From Kitasatospora humi (lineage in GTDB: Bacteria; Actinomycetota; Actinomycetes; Streptomycetales; Streptomycetaceae), in contig NZ_JAJJPA010000003.1 in NCBI RefSeq assembly GCF_020907985.1, positions 62,001 to 126,000 on the forward strand: a DNA stretch of 64,000 bases. Direction: 5' to 3'. This document shows, piece after piece, positions 42,523 through 51,892 of this stretch. The notes beneath the pieces were generated by a model that worked only from the letters and a program-made list of their open reading frames with translations, did no database searches and was not told where the DNA came from. The first letter of the stretch is position 1; each line of letters begins with the position of its first letter. A program made the translations under genes and the position numbers.

Positions 42523-43242
42523 TCAGTGGATGATGCCGGTGCGCAGCGCGACCGCGACCATGCCGGCCCGGTCCCCGGTGCCCAGCTTCCGGGCGATCCG
42601 GGCCAGGTGGCTCTTCACGGTCAGCGCGGACAGGCCCATGGCGACACCGATCGCCTTGTTGGACTGGCCCTCCGCGACCAGCCGCAGCACCTCCACCTCA
42701 CGGCCGGAAAGCTCGCGGTAGGCAGCCGGTGCCGCGCCGGGCGCACCACCGGGGGCGCCGGGACCGCCGGGCGCACCCAGGTGGCCGGGGGCACCGGGGA
42801 TTCCGGGGCGGCGCATCCGTCCGGCCAGGCCGGCCGCGCCCAGCGGCAGGCCGGGGCGGCCCGGCATCGCGACATTGGTGCGGGTGCCGGTGACCACGTA
42901 GCCCTTGACGCCCCCGGCCAGCGCACTGCGCACCGCGCCGATGTCGTCGGCGGCGGACAGTGCCAGGCCGTTGGGCCAGCCCGCGGCCCGGGTCTCGGCC
43001 AGGATGGTCAGGCCCGAACCGTCGGGGAGATGGACATCCGCCACACAGATGTCGCGTGGCGTGGAGACCCGGGGGCGGGCCTCCGCGATCGACGAAACCT
43101 CGATGACGTCGCGCACCCCGAGTGCCCACAGATGACGCGTGACGGTGCTGCGGACCCGGGGGTCGGCGATCACCACCATCGCGGTGGGCTTGGTCGGGCG
43201 GTAGGCGACCACGTTTGCGGGGTGCTCTAGCAGGACCGACAC
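42523..43242 (-). CDS. LuxR/NarL-type response regulator with collagen-like linker
   Basis: A 239-residue regulator with GTG at 43242 and AGGAGG a few bases upstream. The receiver-like domain (20-120) has the possible phosphoacceptor D69 in ICVADVHLPDGSGL, but the N-terminal acidic pocket is reduced (VVIADPRVR) and the conserved Lys is in GVKGYVV. A Gly/Pro/Ala linker of about 45 residues follows (GIPGAPGHLGAPGGPGAPGG). The C-terminal LuxR helix-turn-helix is typical (LSGREVEVLRLVAEGQSNKA, then LTVKSHLARIARKLG). No kinase is adjacent, so it may be an orphan or atypical regulator. Confidence 0.92.
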   Translation of the reverse strand: MSVLLEHPANVVAYRPTKPTAMVVIADPRVRSTVTRHLWALGVRDVIEVSSIAEARPRVSTPRDICVADVHLPDGSGLTILAETRAAGWPNGLALSAADDIGAVRSALAGGVKGYVVTGTRTNVAMPGRPGLPLGAAGLAGRMRRPGIPGAPGHLGAPGGPGAPGGAPGAAPAAYRELSGREVEVLRLVAEGQSNKAIGVAMGLSALTVKSHLARIARKLGTGDRAGMVAVALRTGIIH

Positions 43243-43544
43243 CGTGCCTCCTGAGGGGAGTGGCGGACGGAACCCCGATGGGCGAAGGAGTCGGAGTGTT
43301 CCGCGTGTTTAAAGGGTCACAGACTGCTTCGGCATCATCCGTGCCCGGCTTTAGCGAATGATCACGATCTAGTGAGTCACAATACGGACGAATCGAGCGG
43401 ATGATTGATACGACATGCCAAGCAAACGGTCGAAATCGAACACAAACGGCGTGAAACGGTCAGCCTGAGGTAGTCGGTTGACCACCCGTCACACCCGTGA
43501 GCAGGGGGTACCCGGGTTGCGGGGACCTGTTTGGCCGTCAGCCT
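43243..43544. promoter_or_regulatory. AT-richer upstream region of the LuxR-type regulator
   Basis: This 302-base spacer has no gene and is distinctly AT-richer than its surroundings around 43310-43460 (GTGAGTCACAATACGG, GATGATTGATACGACA). It is the promoter region of the regulator gene and the downstream flank of the DUF3000 gene. No specific boxes could be assigned. Confidence 0.4.
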
Positions 43545-44219
43545 TCAGTGTGAGCGGGGGCGGCGCCGCGCCGGCATCGGGACCACTCCGCCGAGTGACG
43601 CGGGGTCGGTCGGCGGCTGCGGCGCGGGTGCCGTCGGCGGCAGCCCGGCACAGACGCAGAGCAGGTCCGCCCAGGCCGTCAGGTGCCGCTCGAAGCGGCC
43701 GTCGGCCGGTGTCCAGGAGGCCCGGAGCTCGATCTCGGTGCTGTCCGGACGGTCCGACAGCGCGCCGAAGTACTGCGACGCGGCGTGGGTCACCGTGCCA
43801 CCCGGCTCCGCGTACCCGGCACCGTGCGCCTGCAGCGCGTCCATCAGCCAGGACCAGCCGACCTCACCCAGCATCGGATCACCGGCGATCTCCGGCTCCA
43901 GCTCGGCCCGGGCCATGGTGACCACCCGGAACTCGCCATGCCAGGCCTCCTGGCCCGCCGGGTCGTACAGCAGCACGAACCGCCCGTCGGCCAGCTCCTC
44001 GCCCTCCACCTCGACCGTTGCGGTCACCGCCCAACTGAACGGGGCCAGCCGACGCGGCGCCGGCGTGGCCGACAGCTGCACCTCGGGGCGCACCGGTACG
44101 GCCGCGAGCGTCTCGACGACGCCGCGGAAGAGGCTGGCCGGCGGCTCCGCCGCGGGAGAGGAAGCCGACTCCTTGTTCGTTCCGCCGTGCTGCGCGGGGT
44201 TCCCACCGACCGATGCCAT
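43545..44219 (-). CDS. DUF3000 domain-containing protein
   Basis: A 224-residue actinobacteria-specific protein. The start at 44219 (ATG) is followed by a low-complexity N-terminus, then the DUF3000 core: FRGVVETLAAVPVRPEVQLS, RLAPFSWAVTATVE, FVLLYDPAGQEAWHGEFRVV and ARAELEPEIAGDPMLGEVGW. It has no signal peptide or membrane segment and its function is unknown. It is divergent from hemE, an arrangement conserved in streptomycetes as far as I recall. Confidence 0.9.
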   Translation of the reverse strand: MASVGGNPAQHGGTNKESASSPAAEPPASLFRGVVETLAAVPVRPEVQLSATPAPRRLAPFSWAVTATVEVEGEELADGRFVLLYDPAGQEAWHGEFRVVTMARAELEPEIAGDPMLGEVGWSWLMDALQAHGAGYAEPGGTVTHAASQYFGALSDRPDSTEIELRASWTPADGRFERHLTAWADLLCVCAGLPPTAPAPQPPTDPASLGGVVPMPARRRPRSH

Positions 44220-44341
44220 GAGCTGAAGACTAGGCCCTGCGCGGCAGTTCCCCCAGGACCGGCACGCAGCCCGGGCGGAGAAAAGGATCTTCAGAGGCCT
44301 CCGGGACCGGTGCGGACCACGGCGCGTGGGAGGATGAGGGG

Positions 44342-45418
44342 GTGAGTGAGACGACCGCAGCCCAGCCCGCCGCGCACCGCAGCGCCGCGTACGACTCCGC
44401 CTTCCTGCGCGCCTGCCGGCACGAGCCGGTGCCGCACACCCCGGTCTGGTTCATGCGGCAGGCCGGCCGCTCGTTGCCCGAGTACCACAAGGTGCGCGAG
44501 GGCGTCCCGATGCTGGACTCCTGCATGCGCCCCGAGCTGGTCAAGGAGATCACCCTGCAGCCGGTCCGCCGGCACAAGGTGGACGCGGCGATCTTCTACA
44601 GCGACATCGTGGTGCCGCTCAAGGCGATCGGCATCGACGTCGACATCAAGCCCGGCATCGGCCCGGTGATCGCCGACCCGATCCGCACCAGGGCCGACCT
44701 GCAGCGGCTGCGCCCGCTGGAGCCCGGCGACGTCCCCTACGTCACCGAGGCGGTCGGCCTGCTGGTCGACGAGCTCGGCGGCACCCCGCTGATCGGCTTC
44801 GCCGGTGCGCCGTTCACCCTGGCCAGCTACCTGGTCGAGGGCGGCCCGTCGAAGAACCACGAGCTGACCAAGGCCATGATGTACGGCGAGCCGGAGCTCT
44901 GGGCCGAGCTGGTGGACCGCCTCGCGGTGATCACATCCGCCTTCCTCCAGGTGCAGATCGAGGCCGGCGCCTCGGCCGTGCAGCTCTTCGACTCCTGGGT
45001 CGGCTCGCTGGCGCCGGACGACTACCGCCGCTCCGTGCTGCCGGCCAGCTCCAAGGTGTTCGACGCGGTCGCCCACTACGGGGTGCCGCGGATCCACTTC
45101 GGCGTCGGCACCGGCGAACTGCTCGGCCTGATGGGCGAGGCCGGCGCCGACGTGGTCGGGGTGGATTGGCGGGTCCCGCTGAACGAGGCGGCCCGCCGGG
45201 TCGGCCCCGGCAAGGCGCTGCAGGGCAACCTCGACCCCGCGGTGCTCTTCGCCCCCACCCGCGTGGTGGAGACCAAGACCCGCGAGGTGCTGCACGCTGC
45301 CTCCGCGCTGGGCACCAGCGGCCACGTCTTCAACCTGGGCCACGGCGTGCCGCCGAACATGGACCCGGACGCGCTCAGCCGCCTCGTCGCCTTCGTGCAC
45401 GAGGCCAGCGCCCGCTGA
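44342..45418 (+). CDS. hemE: Uroporphyrinogen decarboxylase
   Basis: A 358-residue enzyme that decarboxylates uroporphyrinogen III to coproporphyrinogen III in the cytoplasm. GTG at 44342 has GGAGGATGAGGG upstream. Signatures are [19 protein letters not shown] near the N-terminus with the catalytic Arg, [31 protein letters not shown], and [15 protein letters not shown] near the end. It begins a cluster with coproporphyrinogen oxidase and coproheme decarboxylase. Confidence 0.98.
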   Translation: MSETTAAQPAAHRSAAYDSAFLRACRHEPVPHTPVWFMRQAGRSLPEYHKVREGVPMLDSCMRPELVKEITLQPVRRHKVDAAIFYSDIVVPLKAIGIDVDIKPGIGPVIADPIRTRADLQRLRPLEPGDVPYVTEAVGLLVDELGGTPLIGFAGAPFTLASYLVEGGPSKNHELTKAMMYGEPELWAELVDRLAVITSAFLQVQIEAGASAVQLFDSWVGSLAPDDYRRSVLPASSKVFDAVAHYGVPRIHFGVGTGELLGLMGEAGADVVGVDWRVPLNEAARRVGPGKALQGNLDPAVLFAPTRVVETKTREVLHAASALGTSGHVFNLGHGVPPNMDPDALSRLVAFVHEASAR

Positions 45419-45453
45419 CCGCGCACTTCGTAAGCTCTGCGAGACTGCGAAGC

Positions 45454-46875
45454 ATGGCTGAACCGCTCATGGCTGAACCACTGCCGAAGGCCGTCGTCAT
45501 CGGCGGCGGCATCGCCGGCCTGGCCGCCGCCGCCCACCTGGGCGGCGCGGTCGGCGGACCGGCTCGCGCCCGGGTCGTGCTGCGCGAGGCGGGTGACCGG
45601 CTGGGCGGCAAGCTGCGCGGCGGCGAGGTCGGCGGAGTGCGCGTCGACCTGGGCGCCGAATCGATGCTGGCCCGCCGCCCGGAGGCGGTCGGGCTGGCCC
45701 GCGAGGTCGGGCTGGGCGACTTCCTGGAGGCCCCCACCGCCGCCAAGGCCGCGGTCTGGACCCGGGGCGCGCTGCGTCCGCTGCCGGGCGGTCAACTGAT
45801 GGGAGTGCCGGGCGACCTGGAGGCGCTGGCCGCCGCCGCGGTGCTCAGCGAGGCCGGTCTGGACCGGGTGCGGCAGGAGCAGCCCGCCGAGGTGGGCGAC
45901 GACGTCGCGATCGGCGCCTACGTGGCCGAGCGGCTCGGCCGGGAGGTGGTGGACCGGCTGGTCGAGCCGCTGCTCGGCGGGGTCTACGCGGGCCGCGCCG
46001 AGGAGATCTCGCTGCGCGCCGCGGTGCCCCAGCTGCTCGCCGTCGCCCAGGGCGGCGGCTCGCTGGTCGAAGGAGTGCGCCGGCTGCTGGACCGTGCCCA
46101 GGTGAGCGGCCCGGTCTTCGCCGGCCTGCCCGGCGGGATCGGCACCCTGCCGGGCGCGGTCGCCGAGGCCTGTGTCCGGGCCGGCGTCGAGCTGCGGCTG
46201 AACTCCCCGGTGACCGAGCTGCGCCGCACCCCGGACGGCTGGTCGGTGGACGGCGAGGCCTGCGACGCGGTGGTGCTCGCCGTGCCGGCCCCGGTCGCCG
46301 CCCGGCTGCTGGCCGTCGAGGCCCCGGCCGCCGCCGCCGAGCTGGCCGCCGTCGAGTACGCCGGCATGGCCCTGGTCACCATGGCCTTCCACCGCACCGA
46401 CCTGCCCGAACCGCCGCCCGGCAGCGGCTTCCTGGTGCCGCCGGTCGACGGGCGGCAGATCAAGGCCGCCACCTTCTCCAGTCAGAAGTGGGGCTGGCTC
46501 GCGGAGTCCGCGCCGCAGGCCTTCCTGCTGCGCACCTCGCTCGGCCGCTACCGCGAGGAGGCCGCCCTCGGCCTGGACGACGCCGAGCTGGTCCGGCGCT
46601 CCCTCGACGACCTGCGGGAGGCCGTCGGCCTGACCGCCGTGCCGTACGCCACGGAGGTCACCCGCTGGCCGGCCGGCCTGCCGCAGTACCCGGTCGGCCA
46701 CCAGCAGCGGGTGGCCCGGATCCGGGCCGAGGCGCAGCGGCTCGGCGGCCTGGCGCTGGCCGGCGCGGCCTTCGACGGCGTGGGCATCCCGGCCTGCGTG
46801 GGCAGCGCCCGGCGGGCCGCCGATGACGTACTGACTTCCCTGCCCCCGGGGCAGCGGGAACCGAAGGGACGATAG
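45454..46875 (+). CDS. hemG: Coproporphyrinogen III oxidase (HemY/CgoX type; often annotated protoporphyrinogen oxidase)
   Basis: A 473-residue FAD enzyme starting at ATG 45454 (a second ATG lies at 45469). The Rossmann site is [19 protein letters not shown], followed by [20 protein letters not shown] and GAESML as in the HemY family. The C-terminal FAD motif is [20 protein letters not shown]. In actinobacteria this family oxidises coproporphyrinogen III to coproporphyrin III. It follows hemE by 35 bases and precedes the decarboxylase by 5, forming an operon-like set. Confidence 0.93.
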   Translation: MAEPLMAEPLPKAVVIGGGIAGLAAAAHLGGAVGGPARARVVLREAGDRLGGKLRGGEVGGVRVDLGAESMLARRPEAVGLAREVGLGDFLEAPTAAKAAVWTRGALRPLPGGQLMGVPGDLEALAAAAVLSEAGLDRVRQEQPAEVGDDVAIGAYVAERLGREVVDRLVEPLLGGVYAGRAEEISLRAAVPQLLAVAQGGGSLVEGVRRLLDRAQVSGPVFAGLPGGIGTLPGAVAEACVRAGVELRLNSPVTELRRTPDGWSVDGEACDAVVLAVPAPVAARLLAVEAPAAAAELAAVEYAGMALVTMAFHRTDLPEPPPGSGFLVPPVDGRQIKAATFSSQKWGWLAESAPQAFLLRTSLGRYREEAALGLDDAELVRRSLDDLREAVGLTAVPYATEVTRWPAGLPQYPVGHQQRVARIRAEAQRLGGLALAGAAFDGVGIPACVGSARRAADDVLTSLPPGQREPKGR

Positions 46876-46880
46876 AGGAC

Positions 46881-47591
46881 ATGACTGAGACCACCGAGCA
46901 GCAGCCGAAGAAGAAGGCCCGCGACCTGAACCAGGTCATCCGCTACACCATGTGGTCGGTCTTCCGGCTGAAGGACGCGCTCCCCGAGGACCGCACCGCG
47001 CTCGCCACCGAGGTCGAGGAGCTCTTCGAGCAGCTGGACGCCAAGGACGTCACCATCCGCGGCAGCTACGACGTCTCCGGCCTGCGGGCCGACGCCGACC
47101 TGATGATCTGGTGGCACGCCGAGGACTCCGACGACCTCCAGGAGGCCTACAACCGGTTCCGCCGCACCGGCCTCGGCCGCCTGCTGGAGCCGGTCTGGTC
47201 CAACATGGCGCTGCACCGGCCCGCCGAGTTCAACAAGTCGCACATCCCGGCCTTCCTGGCCGACGAGCGGGCCCGCGAGTACGTCTGCGTCTACCCGTTC
47301 GTCCGCTCCTACGAGTGGTACCTGCTCCCCGACGAGGAGCGCCGGCAGATGCTGGCCGAGCACGGCATGATGGCCCGCGGCTACCCGGACGTGCGGGCCA
47401 ACACGGTCGCCTCGTTCGCGCTGGGCGACTACGAGTGGCTGCTCGCCTTCGAGGCCGACGAGCTGCACCGGATCGTCGACCTGATGCGCGACCTGCGCCC
47501 GTCCCGGGCCCGGCTGCACGTGCGCGAGGAGGTGCCGTTCTTCACCGGTCGCCGCAAGCCGATCGGCGAGCTGCTGAACGGCCTCGTCTGA
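46881..47591 (+). CDS. hemQ: Coproheme decarboxylase (chlorite dismutase-like HemQ)
   Basis: A 236-residue protein converting iron-coproporphyrin to haem b with peroxide, the last step of the pathway. ATG at 46881 comes 5 bases after the previous stop. Family features are [33 protein letters not shown], the catalytic Tyr region [15 protein letters not shown] (Y138) and [20 protein letters not shown], which carries the proximal His (H165 proposed). The C-terminus has [11 protein letters not shown]. Also called chdC. Confidence 0.96.
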   Translation: MTETTEQQPKKKARDLNQVIRYTMWSVFRLKDALPEDRTALATEVEELFEQLDAKDVTIRGSYDVSGLRADADLMIWWHAEDSDDLQEAYNRFRRTGLGRLLEPVWSNMALHRPAEFNKSHIPAFLADERAREYVCVYPFVRSYEWYLLPDEERRQMLAEHGMMARGYPDVRANTVASFALGDYEWLLAFEADELHRIVDLMRDLRPSRARLHVREEVPFFTGRRKPIGELLNGLV

Positions 47592-47617
47592 GCACCGCAC
47601 GGGGTGCCGGGCGGCAC

Positions 47618-47649
47618 GGGGGTCCCCCCGGCCGAAGGCCGGGGGGAGG
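47618..47649. repeat. Palindromic GVPPAEGRG-type repeat, copy 3 (intergenic)
   Basis: The element begins GGGGGTCCCCCCGGCCGAAG and ends in GCCGGGGGGAGG, the reverse complement of copy 2 with near identity. It lies 26 bases after the hemQ stop, between convergent genes, where its hairpin probably acts as a terminator. Confidence 0.8.
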
Positions 47650-47662
47650 CCCGTCGGGCGGG

Positions 47663-48436
47663 TCAGCCGCGCAGCGCCATCCGCAGCCGGGCGTCCGGCA
47701 CCGCGCCGGCCCCGCCCATCGCCACCGCGGTGAGCAGCAGGCGCTCGGCGTCCGGCTCGGTGCCCCGGGGCTGCCGGGGCAGCCGCAGCTCCTCCAGTAG
47801 CCGCTGCCCGGCCGGCGCCGCCCACCGGGTGTACGGGTGCACGTCCACCCGGGCCATCAGCAGGGTGCCGGTGGTGAGGATCAGCGGGAGCGAGAACCAG
47901 GCGAAGGCGGCCGCGCCGTTCGGCTGCCCGGGCCAGCTGAACGTCATCGCGCCGACCAGCAGCAGTGCCGCCAGCACCAGCGCCTGGCGCACCTGGCGGA
48001 CCGCCAGCAGCGTGTTCTCCCGGATCCCGACCGGGGTGGCCAGCCCGGCCAGCGACAGCCGCACCCCGATCTCGGCCACCGCCGGATGCCCCGCCAGGCT
48101 CTGCCGCAGCTCGCCGGTGCGGCACTGGCCCTCCGGGCCGATCGCGTCGATCAGCGCCCGTTCCAGCCGGTTGCGCCCGACCGGGTCGACCACCGTGGTC
48201 CAGCCGGTGTGCGCCAGGTGCAGCCGGCCGCGGCCGCTCATCAGCACCAGCGCCAGCTCCACCACCCGGCTCGGCCCGCCGGCCAGGTACGCGGTCTCGT
48301 AGAGCCCGAGCGAGGCGGCCCGGGTCTCCTCGCGCACCTGGTCCGTCATGGCGTCGGCGGTGGCCGCGGCCCGGACCAGGCGGAGGCAGGAGACCACCGC
48401 GACGACGCAGGCCGGCACCAGGAAGAGCAACCACAT
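47663..48436 (-). CDS. TIGR04222-like membrane protein
   Basis: A 257-residue membrane protein starting at ATG 48436; the longer frame adds an implausible Arg-rich leader. It begins with a hydrophobic helix (WLLFLVPACVVAVVSC). The TIGR04222-like part is GLYETAYLAGGPSRVVELAL with a following winged-helix-like stretch (LAHTGWTTVVDPV, LERALIDAIG). Two helices at about 160-205 (LVLAALLLVGAMTF, FSLPLILTTGTLLMA) come next, then a C-terminal segment rich in Gly/Ala. Function unknown; many actinobacteria carry such proteins. Confidence 0.8.
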   Translation of the reverse strand: MWLLFLVPACVVAVVSCLRLVRAAATADAMTDQVREETRAASLGLYETAYLAGGPSRVVELALVLMSGRGRLHLAHTGWTTVVDPVGRNRLERALIDAIGPEGQCRTGELRQSLAGHPAVAEIGVRLSLAGLATPVGIRENTLLAVRQVRQALVLAALLLVGAMTFSWPGQPNGAAAFAWFSLPLILTTGTLLMARVDVHPYTRWAAPAGQRLLEELRLPRQPRGTEPDAERLLLTAVAMGGAGAVPDARLRMALRG

Positions 48437-48513
48437 GGGCCTTGTTCTAGACCTCCGGCCCGACAATCGGCAGGGCCGGCCGGTGCGCGATACCGAATCG
48501 TGACCAACGCAAG

Positions 48514-48570
48514 GGCCCCTGACGGACCGGCAGCCGGGCACCGGGGCCGGCCGCCGGTCCGTCAGGGGCC
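48514..48570. terminator. Terminator between msrB and the membrane protein
   Basis: A perfect 18-bp stem, 48514-48531 with 48553-48570, with a 21-base GC-rich loop. It is 19 bases after the msrB stop (minus strand). Confidence 0.75.
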
Positions 48571-48589
48571 GGTCAGGTGCTGCCGGGCG

Positions 48590-48994
48590 CTACTGCGCCG
48601 GCTTGAGCGTCAGCGAGATGCTGTTGATGCAGTAGCGCTGGTCGGTCGGGGTGGGGTAGCCCTCGCCCTCGAAGACGTGGCCCAGGTGGCTGCCGCAGCG
48701 GGCGCAGCGCACCTCGACCCGGACCATGCCGTGCGAGCGGTCCTCCAGCAGCTCGACGGCGTCGGAGCTGCGCGGGTCGAAGAAGCTCGGCCAGCCGCAG
48801 TGGCTCTCGAACTTGGTCTCGGAGCTGAACAGTTCGGCGCCGCAGGCCCGGCAGGCGTACACCCCGACGGTCTTGGTGTCGGTGTACTCACCGCGGAACG
48901 CCGGCTCGGTGCCGCCGCGCCGCAGCACCTGGTACTCCGCCGGGCTGAGCTGCGCGCGCCACTCGTCGTCGGTCTTCTGGATCTCGTACGTCAT
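48590..48994 (-). CDS. msrB: Peptide-methionine (R)-S-oxide reductase
   Basis: A 134-residue enzyme repairing methionine-R-sulfoxide in proteins. The zinc site is C48-x2-C51 and C97-x2-C100. The catalytic Cys is C122 in RYCINSISL, and GWPSFFDP and GSHLGHVFEGEG are conserved active-site loops. C66 in ESHCGWPS is at the usual resolving-Cys position. Its ATG overlaps the murC stop (ATGA), so it is translated after murC. Confidence 0.97.
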   Translation of the reverse strand: MTYEIQKTDDEWRAQLSPAEYQVLRRGGTEPAFRGEYTDTKTVGVYACRACGAELFSSETKFESHCGWPSFFDPRSSDAVELLEDRSHGMVRVEVRCARCGSHLGHVFEGEGYPTPTDQRYCINSISLTLKPAQ

Positions 48995-50379
48995 CGGGCA
49001 AGCTCCTCGAGGATCGCCGGGCCGAGGTTGGTGACGTCCCCGGCTCCCATGGTGAGAACCAGATCGCCCGTCTTGGCCATCCCGGCGAGCCGGGCGGGGG
49101 CGGCGCCGAACTCGTGCTCGGCGGTCACGTCGGCGCCGGCCCGGCGGGCGGCGTCGATGATCAGCTCACTGCTGACGCCCGGGATCGGGTCCTCCCGGGC
49201 CGGGTAGACGTCGAGCACCACCGAGGCGTCGGCGAGGGCCAGCGCCCGGCCCATCTCCTCGGCCAGCTGCTGGGTGCGGCTGAACAGGTGCGGCTGGAAC
49301 AGCACCAGCACCCGGCCCGCGGCCGCGTCCCGGATCGCCTCCAGGTCGGCGGACATCTCGGTGGGGTGGTGGGCGTAGGAGTCGATCACCTGGACCCCGG
49401 CGGCCTCGCCCTTGAGCTGCAGCCGGCGGCGCACCCCGGTGTAGGAGCCGAGCGCCTCGGCCAGCTGCTCGGCGGGCACCCCGAGCGCGATGCCGGCGGC
49501 CAGCGCGGCCACCGCGTTGTGCGCGTAGTGCTTGCCGGGGACGGAGACGGTGAAGGCCAGCTCGGCGCCTTCCAGCTCCACGGTGACCTGGCTGGTCATG
49601 CCGCGCGGCACGACGGAGAGCACCCGCACGGTGGCGTCCTCGGCGGCGCCGACGGTCACCACGTTCAGGTCCTCGCGGCCGACCACCCGGGAGGTCAGCT
49701 CCCGGGCACCCGGGTGGTCCGCGGAGACCACCAGGGTGCCGCCGGGCTGGATCCGGCCGACGAAGGTCTCGAAGGACTCGTAGATCTCGTCCATGGAGGC
49801 GTAGTTGGCGTGGTGGTCCAGTTCCACGTTGAGGATGATCGCCACCTCGGGCGCGTACTTGTGGAAGCTGCGGTCGCTCTCGTCCGCCTCGGCCACGAAG
49901 ATCTCGCCGGTGCCGTGGTGGGCGTTGGAGCCGGGCGCGTCCAGGTCGCCGCCGATCGCGTAGGACGGGTCCAGGCCGAGGGCGCCGAGGGCGACGGCGA
50001 GCATGCTGGTGGTGGTGGTCTTGCCGTGGGTGCCGGCCACCGCCAGGGCCCGGCGGCCGCCCATCAGCGCGGCCAGTGCGTCCGAGCGGTGCACCACCGG
50101 GATGCCGCGCTCGCGGGCGGCGGCCAGCTCGGGGTTGTCCGCCCGGATCGCGCTGGAGACGACGATGCTGCTGGCGCCGTCCGGCACGTTCTCGGCGGCG
50201 TGGCCCACGGCGACCGCGGCGCCGAGGGCGCGCAGTGCGAGCACCGTCGCGGACTCCTTGGCGTCACTGCCGGAGACCTTGGCCCCGCGAACGCTGAGGA
50301 TCTTCGCCAGACCGGACATGCCGGCGCCGCCGATGCCGATGAAGTGCGGGGCGTGCAGGTCGTGGGCGGCGTCGTTCAA
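48991..50379 (-). CDS. murC: UDP-N-acetylmuramate--L-alanine ligase
   Basis: A 462-residue peptidoglycan enzyme that adds L-Ala to UDP-MurNAc using ATP. TTG at 50379 with GGAG upstream fits the usual N-terminus (HFIGIGGAGMSGLAKIL follows shortly); longer forms would read a repeat-like leader. Other motifs are AGTHGKTTTTSML (P loop), VAEADESDRSF, LNVELDHHANY, PGKHYAHNAVAALA and DSYAHHPTEM. It is co-transcribed with msrB. Here murC is separate from the other division and cell-wall genes, as in streptomycetes. Confidence 0.97.
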   Translation of the reverse strand: MNDAAHDLHAPHFIGIGGAGMSGLAKILSVRGAKVSGSDAKESATVLALRALGAAVAVGHAAENVPDGASSIVVSSAIRADNPELAAARERGIPVVHRSDALAALMGGRRALAVAGTHGKTTTTSMLAVALGALGLDPSYAIGGDLDAPGSNAHHGTGEIFVAEADESDRSFHKYAPEVAIILNVELDHHANYASMDEIYESFETFVGRIQPGGTLVVSADHPGARELTSRVVGREDLNVVTVGAAEDATVRVLSVVPRGMTSQVTVELEGAELAFTVSVPGKHYAHNAVAALAAGIALGVPAEQLAEALGSYTGVRRRLQLKGEAAGVQVIDSYAHHPTEMSADLEAIRDAAAGRVLVLFQPHLFSRTQQLAEEMGRALALADASVVLDVYPAREDPIPGVSSELIIDAARRAGADVTAEHEFGAAPARLAGMAKTGDLVLTMGAGDVTNLGPAILEELAR

Positions 50380-50415
50380 GGGAGTGCTCCGTAATGAAGT
50401 GGCGAATCGTCCTCG

Positions 50416-50447
50416 CGAGGGGGTCCCCCCGGCGGCAGGTCGGGGCC
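50416..50447. repeat. Degenerate GVPPAxG-type repeat in the murC leader
   Basis: GAGGGGGTCCCCCCGGCGGC followed by AGGTCGGGGCC resembles one half of the palindromic element and then diverges. It lies just upstream of murC. The assignment to the family is tentative. Confidence 0.45.
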
Positions 50448-50494
50448 TGCCCGCAGGACGATTCTGCACCACGTCGAACGCGGCTCGGCTCCGG

Positions 50495-50953
50495 TCAGGT
50501 CTCGCTGGCGAACAGCTTCAGCACCGGGACGCCGACCTTGTGGCGGGCCTGGGAGGCCCAGTCGCGGTGGAAGAACTCCTCCACGAAGTGCGGCGCGGTG
50601 AGCACCAGCACCTCGTCGGCGCCGGTCTGCTCGACCACCGCGCGCAGGACGTCCAGCGGATGGTCCTCGACCAGCTGGCCGACCGCCTCGGCACCGGCCG
50701 CGTGCAGGTGCCGCAGGCTGTGCTGCAGCGACTCGCCCGCCACGCTGGCACCGCTGTGCTCGTCGTGCTCGTGCACCGCCTTGTCGAGGTGCCCGAGGGC
50801 CACGTCGTCCAGGGCGCGCAGCAGCTCGTCCGTCTTGCCCCGGGGCTGCATCAGGACGACGAAGGAGACCTCCTCCTCGCCGTGCAGCGTGGTGACCAGC
50901 TCCACGTCGGCGTCGGAGAGCGCCTTTTCGATCATCAGTACGGTCTTGAACAC
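50495..50953 (-). CDS. Conserved protein of unknown function (Usp-like appearance)
   Basis: A 152-residue protein with GTG at 50953 and GAAGGGA upstream. It has no signal peptide. The N-terminal FKTVLMIEKALSDADVELVT and the later ADEVLVLTAPHFVEEFFHRD look like alternating strands and helices of a small Rossmann-like fold. KVGVPVLKLFASE ends the protein in the way universal stress proteins do. Homologues in streptomycetes near murC have been labelled indole-3-glycerol phosphate synthase, which the sequence does not support. Function unknown. Confidence 0.75.
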   Translation of the reverse strand: MFKTVLMIEKALSDADVELVTTLHGEEEVSFVVLMQPRGKTDELLRALDDVALGHLDKAVHEHDEHSGASVAGESLQHSLRHLHAAGAEAVGQLVEDHPLDVLRAVVEQTGADEVLVLTAPHFVEEFFHRDWASQARHKVGVPVLKLFASET

Positions 50954-51075
50954 AAGAATCCCTTCCGTGTTGCAGGCCCCCGGGGTCCGGCGTCCCCTCT
51001 CATAGTGCCCGGAGGAAGCTTTCATCACGCGGCGCATGCAGCACTGGCGCCACGTGGGAGTGATCACATTGTCCG

Positions 51076-51855
51076 TCAGCTGACGGCAGTGCGGCAGTAA
51101 CGGGCAAAGAGGAAACCTTTCTGCTCGATCAGCGACACCAACCGCATCCGCTGCGCGTCCACCAGCGGGGCGCCGTGCGTGATCCGCGGCGAGTCGCCGG
51201 CGGTCAGCAGCGGCGCCAGCGAGAGGCACAGCTCGTCCAGCAGCCCGGCCGCCGTCAGCTGGGCCAGCAGGCGCGGGCCGCCCTCCGACAGCTGCCGGGT
51301 CCAGCCGCGCGCGGTCAGCGAGGCGAGCGCGGCGGGCAGGTCGACGTCGCCCCGCCCCGCGATGACCAGCTCGGCGACCTCGGCCACCGCGGCCCGGGCC
51401 GCCGCCGGGGCGTCCTCGGTGGTGATCACCACGGTGGGCACCAGCGGCTCGGTGAACAGCGGGGCGGTCAGGTCGAGCCGCAGCGAGCGGCTGACGACCG
51501 CGATCGCCGGCGCGGGGCCCTGCCCGGCCGCCGCCCGGGCCGCCTGGAACTCGGCGCGCGCCCGGGCCGGCCGGTAGCCCTCGGCCCGCACCGTCTCGGC
51601 GCCGACCAGCACGACGTCCGACAGCGCCCGCAGAACCCCGAAGACGCGCTTGTCGGCCTCGCTGGAGAGCCCCTCGGAGAGCCCCCCCAACCGGGCCGCG
51701 CCGTCCAGCGAGGAGACCATGTTGCCCCGCAGCCAGGCCCTGCCCCCCTCCACCTGCGCGGGGTACGCGTAGACCTCGGCGAGGGCCGCGAGGGAGTCCT
51801 CCTCCAGGGCGGCGGCGAGGGCGGGGGACTGTGACGGAGAGATCAGCTGGCGCAT
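51076..51855 (-). CDS. RibD C-terminal-type pyrimidine reductase family protein
   Basis: A 259-residue dihydrofolate-reductase-fold protein of the RibD C-terminal family. ATG at 51855 is chosen because the longer frame reads into the divergent gene. Motifs are RAWLRGNMVSSLDGAARLGG, VFGVLRALSDVVLVGAETVR, PAIAVVSRSL and WTRQLSEGGPRLLAQL near the NADPH-binding end. Members reduce the ribityl precursor in riboflavin synthesis, but this stand-alone form outside a rib operon may act on another substrate. It is divergent from the ZapE-like gene with almost no spacer. Confidence 0.88.
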   Translation of the reverse strand: MRQLISPSQSPALAAALEEDSLAALAEVYAYPAQVEGGRAWLRGNMVSSLDGAARLGGLSEGLSSEADKRVFGVLRALSDVVLVGAETVRAEGYRPARARAEFQAARAAAGQGPAPAIAVVSRSLRLDLTAPLFTEPLVPTVVITTEDAPAAARAAVAEVAELVIAGRGDVDLPAALASLTARGWTRQLSEGGPRLLAQLTAAGLLDELCLSLAPLLTAGDSPRITHGAPLVDAQRMRLVSLIEQKGFLFARYCRTAVS

Positions 51856-51892
51856 GACAGCGAGTCTTCCACGGCCAGTAGGCTTGGGAACC

